In this document: piece after piece, positions 60,764 through 64,000 of the stretch
How the letters are laid out: every line of letters begins with the position of its first letter
How positions within the stretch are numbered: the stretch's first letter is position 1
NCBI RefSeq assembly: GCF_000378445.1
Contig: NZ_KB899717.1
Coordinates: forward strand, 1-64,000
Length of the DNA stretch: 64,000 nt
DNA from: Deinococcus aquatilis DSM 23025
GTDB taxonomy: Bacteria > Deinococcota > Deinococci > Deinococcales > Deinococcaceae
Direction: 5' to 3'
The notes under the pieces: generated by a model
Told to the model about the DNA's origin: nothing
The model's database searches: none
The model's input: only the letters and a program-made list of their open reading frames with translations
Translations under genes and position numbers: made by a program

Positions 60764-61504
60764 TCAGGTGGCCCGCGTCTGAAACACCATTACCTCGCTG
60801 TGGGTATCGAGTGGGCCACCGTGAAAGCTACCTGTAACGCGTGGAGCTTCAAATCCTGCGTAACGGAGCAACCATTCCACCTCAAAGCGGGTGTAATACC
60901 GCTGCGTCAGGGTGTAATGCCGCCGGGTCAGGCGTCCGTCTAGGTGCGTGGTGTCGGCGTGATATTCGGTGGTGATGTGCTGGCGGGGTTTATCGTGCCG
61001 CTGCACCAGAAAGACATCGGTGCGCGAGCCGTCTGCACCGTAAAACGTTTCGCCCTCGTGCCGCACGGTATTCATTTTGCCGAACCGGGGCACGTACAGA
61101 TCGAATACGAAGGCCGCGCCCGGTGTCAGGTGCGCGTGAATGTTGTGCAGGGCGGCCAACTGTTCACCCGGCGTATACAGGTGCATCAGAGCATTAAACG
61201 GCGCGAGCGCCAGCCCGAAGCGCTGTTCCAGCCGGAAGGTCTGTGCGTCGCCCTGCACGAAGTTCAGGCTCAGGCCGTCTGCCGCCGCTCGCGTCTGCCC
61301 GCGCTCGATCATGCGTGCGCTGGGTTCTACGCCTGTAACGGCCACTCCGCGCCGTGCCAGAAATGCGGTGACCCGGCCTGTACCTGCGCCGATTTCCAGT
61401 ACAGGCCCGCCCGTGCGCTCAGCCACACCTGCGTAAAAGTGCAGGTCGTCGCGGTAGATGTCGTATTGATGATCGTAGAGGTCGGCAAAATCGTCGTAGT
61501 TCAC
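60764..61504 (-). CDS. Class I SAM-dependent methyltransferase
   Basis: A 246-residue Rossmann methyltransferase. SAM motif I is VLEIGAGTGRVTAFLARRG; motif II VTGVEPSARMIERG; NFVQGDAQTF follows. The post-core region has RHYTLTQRYYTRFEVEWLLRYAGFE, like the C-terminal part of many small-molecule methyltransferases. Substrate is unknown. GTG at 61504 is fixed by TACCCT six bases upstream. Confidence 0.9.
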   Translation of the reverse strand: MNYDDFADLYDHQYDIYRDDLHFYAGVAERTGGPVLEIGAGTGRVTAFLARRGVAVTGVEPSARMIERGQTRAAADGLSLNFVQGDAQTFRLEQRFGLALAPFNALMHLYTPGEQLAALHNIHAHLTPGAAFVFDLYVPRFGKMNTVRHEGETFYGADGSRTDVFLVQRHDKPRQHITTEYHADTTHLDGRLTRRHYTLTQRYYTRFEVEWLLRYAGFEAPRVTGSFHGGPLDTHSEVMVFQTRAT

Positions 61505-61510
61505 CCCAGC

Positions 61511-61516
61511 AGGGTA
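61511..61516 (-). promoter_or_regulatory. Leaderless -10 box (TACCCT) for the methyltransferase
   Basis: TACCCT on the minus strand, 6 nt before the GTG at 61504. Confidence 0.5.
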
Positions 61517-61560
61517 GGCGTTCCTCGCCGGGAGTGGGCGGCTCTCACCCAGTCCAGCGT

Positions 61561-62310
61561 TCAGCGCTTCAGCACCTCGCGCCAGGTTCTGGGCTTCGCT
61601 CCTGACAATTCCCCCAGTGGAACAGCCTGCCAGCCCGCTTGCTGCATCTGCCGCAGCAGTTCGGGTAGGGCGGGCACGGTCACGCGTGCGCCGGGGCCAG
61701 CGTCGTGCAGCACCAGCACTGCGCCGGGATGAAGTTTGGCAAGGACCTGAGCGGGCAGGGTCTCGGGAGTGGCCCCACGCTCCCAGTCGCCGCCCTCTGC
61801 GCTCCAGTGTGCGCCGATGACGCCTGCGAAACGCTGCCCCAGCACGGTTGCCAGCGTGTATGCCCCGTGCGGCGGGCGGTGGTAGCGGGCGGGCCGACCC
61901 GTGACCGCACTGACCCGGCGGGCGGCCCGGAGAGGATCAAGAAATGCCCCCCACGGCGAGCGTATCCAGGCATGAACATGCCGCGCCGCGTGCGGTTCTA
62001 CTTCGTGCCCCTCTTGCAGCAGGCGGGCGATCAGGTCGGGGTGGGCCTCGGCGTTGGCAGCGATGACAAAAAAGGTGGCCCGGACGCCCTGTGCCTGCAA
62101 CGCGTCCAGTACGGCAGGCGTGGTGGCCGGGTCAGGCCCGTCGTCGAAGGTGAGGGCAAAACGGTTGTCTGCCCCTGACCCCTGCCGCACGATGCCCAGA
62201 TTGAGCCGCTGCACCAGCAGATAAGGCAAGCCAATATAGATGGCCCCAACTGCGCCCAGAAGCCCAACCGCCCGAATCCACGCCCCGTTTTTGCCCTTTT
62301 CACTCACCAC
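61561..62310 (-). CDS. Polysaccharide deacetylase (NodB type)
   Basis: A 249-residue carbohydrate esterase family 4 protein. A membrane anchor is at about 13-33 (AVGLLGAVGAIYIGLPYLLV). The NodB motifs are TFDDGPDPATTP (D-D with catalytic Asp), HEVEPHAARH with zinc histidines, RPPHGAY, and LVLHDAGPG. It would deacetylate N-acetyl sugars of the envelope. The GTG at 62310 begins 7 bases after the glycosyltransferase stop, so they are one operon. Confidence 0.93.
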   Translation of the reverse strand: MVSEKGKNGAWIRAVGLLGAVGAIYIGLPYLLVQRLNLGIVRQGSGADNRFALTFDDGPDPATTPAVLDALQAQGVRATFFVIAANAEAHPDLIARLLQEGHEVEPHAARHVHAWIRSPWGAFLDPLRAARRVSAVTGRPARYHRPPHGAYTLATVLGQRFAGVIGAHWSAEGGDWERGATPETLPAQVLAKLHPGAVLVLHDAGPGARVTVPALPELLRQMQQAGWQAVPLGELSGAKPRTWREVLKR

Positions 62311-62317
62311 GGCCCGC

Positions 62318-63517
62318 TCACCATTGCCCGCTCACCGCCAAGGATTTTTCCGTCTCTCTCCCCAATTTGCCCAGCAGGGCGGCGGCCACCCGTTCAGCGG
62401 CATCCGGCTTGCTGACGGCCATCGCCCCGGCGCTCAGGCGGGCGCGTTCGCTGGTATCCAACGCGTGTAGCACGGCGCGGCGCAGTTGATCCTGCTCCTT
62501 GACCCACAGGGCCGCGCCGTGCCGCACCAGATAATCGGCGTTGTGTTCTTCCTGGCCCGGAATGGGTTCGTAGACCACCAGTGGTACACCCAGTGTGGTG
62601 GCTTCGGCCACGGTCAGGCCGCCCGCCTTGCCCACCACCAGATCGGACGCGGCCAGCAGTTGCGGAAAGTTCCGGGTAAATCCCAGATGGTGTATGGTGG
62701 CCCCGCCCAAACGCGTGATGCCCTGTTCCTGCGCTCCGGCCAGCACCAGCACCTGCACGCGCCGCCCCAACCCGCCCAGTTCGTTCAGCACGCGGCCCAG
62801 CGCCCGGTAAGCGCCTGTTCCCCCGCCCGACAACAGAATCAGGGGCAAGTCGGGGTCTAGACCGTGCTGTGCCCGCAATTCTGCCTGATCCGCGCCGATG
62901 AGTTGGCGGTAGATGGGCGCTATCGGAATGCCCGTGACGACCACACTCTCAGGCGGAATCTTCCACTGCGCCATCTGCTCCTGTGCCTCATCGGTGGCGA
63001 CCATCAAGAGTTCGGCTTCGGGCCGTGCCCAGTGATGGTGCACGCGGTAATCGGTGACCACCAGCGCATTCAGGAAGTCCGCGCCCAGCCGCATGCGGGC
63101 GGCATGGGCAAGGGCTGTGGGCGTGGGGTAGCTGCTCACCACGACCTCGGGCTGCACCTCGCGTACATCGCGCAGCATGCCGCGCCGCCCCAGCCACGTA
63201 AACACGTTGGTCAGCGCCTTCGGCTCCGATTCCCGGTCTGTCCAGTCATAAAAGGCCCGGTACATCCCCGGAGCGTGCCGCAGCCACCAGTCGTAGATAT
63301 GCAGCGTAAACAGGCGTTCTACAGGGGTCATGTATTCGATGAAGTCGGCGTGCCGCACATCCAGCGTGGTCCCTGCCGCCCTGAGCGCCCGGTCCATGGC
63401 GTCGTTGGCCTGATGGTGCCCGCTGCCAAATGAAGCCGAAACGATCAGCGCCCGCAGCGGATGGGGGGAAACAAGCTCAGGCATGTGCGCCGCCCCAGGC
63501 TGTTGCCACGGTCCCAT
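62318..63517 (-). CDS. MGDG-synthase-like glycosyltransferase (GT28)
   Basis: A 399-residue GT-B glycosyltransferase of the diacylglycerol glucosyl/galactosyltransferase type. N-terminal acceptor domain: SASFGSGHHQANDAM, then YDWWLRHAPGMYRAFYDWTD. The nucleotide-sugar domain has LLSGGGTGAYRALGRVLNEL, GFTRNFPQLLAASDLVVGKAGGLTVAEA (G-K-A-G-G), and PIPGQEEHNADYLV. It probably makes a glycolipid such as mono- or di-glycosyl diacylglycerol. ATG at 63517 has GGGAG six bases upstream; the ATG at 63484 is possible. Confidence 0.9.
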   Translation of the reverse strand: MGPWQQPGAAHMPELVSPHPLRALIVSASFGSGHHQANDAMDRALRAAGTTLDVRHADFIEYMTPVERLFTLHIYDWWLRHAPGMYRAFYDWTDRESEPKALTNVFTWLGRRGMLRDVREVQPEVVVSSYPTPTALAHAARMRLGADFLNALVVTDYRVHHHWARPEAELLMVATDEAQEQMAQWKIPPESVVVTGIPIAPIYRQLIGADQAELRAQHGLDPDLPLILLSGGGTGAYRALGRVLNELGGLGRRVQVLVLAGAQEQGITRLGGATIHHLGFTRNFPQLLAASDLVVGKAGGLTVAEATTLGVPLVVYEPIPGQEEHNADYLVRHGAALWVKEQDQLRRAVLHALDTSERARLSAGAMAVSKPDAAERVAAALLGKLGRETEKSLAVSGQW

Positions 63518-63535
63518 ATTCCACTCCCGGCCCTT

Positions 63536-64000
63536 TCATCCGCGCCTCAACAGTCCCAGTCCCAGCCCCGCAAACACCACGTTTGCCAGCCATACGCCCA
63601 CTTCGGGCAGGCCGGGCAGCAGCGGCGCAAGCGTGAGGCCCAGAAAAAATACCAGGTAATAGCCCACGGCGATCATCAGTGCCAGGCCCAGCGAGACGCC
63701 CAACGTGCGCCCGTAGCGCAGGGCAAAGGGCAGGGCAGCCAGGGCCAGCACCAGATTCCCGAAGGGCAGGGCCAGCTTGCGGTTCAGGTTGACACGGGCG
63801 GTTCGGCGCTCGGCGGCTGTGGCGTTTTTATCGGTCAGCACGGCCACCAGTTCGGCCCAGCCCTCGCCGTCCGCACCGATGGCGTCGGCGTAGGTCGCCA
63901 GCGTTTTCTTGCGGCTCAGGCCCGTATCAATTGCCAACGTGTCGGAAGGCTGGGGCGGCAGGATCACACTGGGAAATACCGCCTGCACCGCTTCACGGAA
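63536..64000 (-). CDS. LptF/LptG-type permease, C-terminal part
   Basis: Open to the window edge on the minus strand; about 154 C-terminal residues visible. It contains the cytosolic-side stretch (TLAIDTGLSRKKTLATYADAIG), then NLNRKLALPFGNLVLALAALPFALRYGRT and two hydrophobic helices (SLGLALMIAVGYYLVFFLGLT, WLANVVFAGLGLGLL). This matches the end of YjgP/YjgQ permeases, which in Gram-negatives extract lipopolysaccharide. Deinococcus has no typical LPS, so its cargo is unknown. It lies 18 bp ahead of the glycolipid glycosyltransferase. Confidence 0.85.
   Translation of the reverse strand, partial: FREAVQAVFPSVILPPQPSDTLAIDTGLSRKKTLATYADAIGADGEGWAELVAVLTDKNATAAERRTARVNLNRKLALPFGNLVLALAALPFALRYGRTLGVSLGLALMIAVGYYLVFFLGLTLAPLLPGLPEVGVWLANVVFAGLGLGLLRRG

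Overview
The window looks like chromosomal DNA of a Deinococcus-type bacterium. It is GC-rich and gene-dense, and many genes carry a TANNNT hexamer only 5-7 nt before the start codon. That layout is the leaderless-mRNA promoter known from Deinococcus. The gene set also fits: an IrrE/ImmA-type protease paired with an XRE repressor, UvrD, a two-subunit acyl-CoA mutase, glyoxylate-shunt isocitrate lyase, and a maf-mreC-mreD-PBP2 cell-shape cluster. No tRNA, rRNA or CRISPR array was seen.

Region 1-7 kb is accessory in character. It holds the broken-off start of an IS630-type transposase, small hypothetical membrane or winged-helix proteins, a membrane diguanylate cyclase, a stand-alone receiver protein, the XRE/ImmA two-gene unit, and a small membrane-anchored coiled-coil protein. 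Two tiny leaderless ORFs overlap the starts of regulators here.

Region 7-23.5 kb is mostly core: Hsp20, miaA, glgC, a secreted beta-propeller-like protein, an acyl-CoA mutase large subunit with isobutyryl-CoA-mutase-like active-site residues, a GNAT protein, typA, a DUF1540 protein, a CDF metal exporter, uvrD, and an LRV-repeat/NUDIX gene pair. An AT-rich patch follows at about 23.54-24.57 kb with two short exported proteins of unlike composition.

Region 24.5-43.5 kb holds a MoxR ATPase with a VWA/HExxH partner, then a 1,133-residue iron-sulfur oxidoreductase whose roughly 400-residue tail carries seven Trp-Pro-Lys motifs. It continues with DegV, a class-A-like serine hydrolase lipoprotein, an NrnA-type DHH phosphoesterase, a HAD hydrolase, aceA, and a minus-strand chain phoH - ybeY - dgkA - CNNM/CorC - cdd. 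Divergent aroE is translationally coupled to a large CHASE/PAS histidine kinase.

Region 43.5-64 kb contains two sensor kinases, OsmC, deoC-maf-mreC-mreD-mrdA (cell elongation), bcp-rpiA-PIG-L (an overlapping operon), a GNAT protein, a thioredoxin-domain protein of the YyaL/SPATA20 family, a transglutaminase-like protein, a methyltransferase, and an envelope-lipid-looking set (LptF/G-type permease fragment, MGDG-synthase-like glycosyltransferase, polysaccharide deacetylase). A possible stand-alone small RNA lies at 60.55-60.74 kb.
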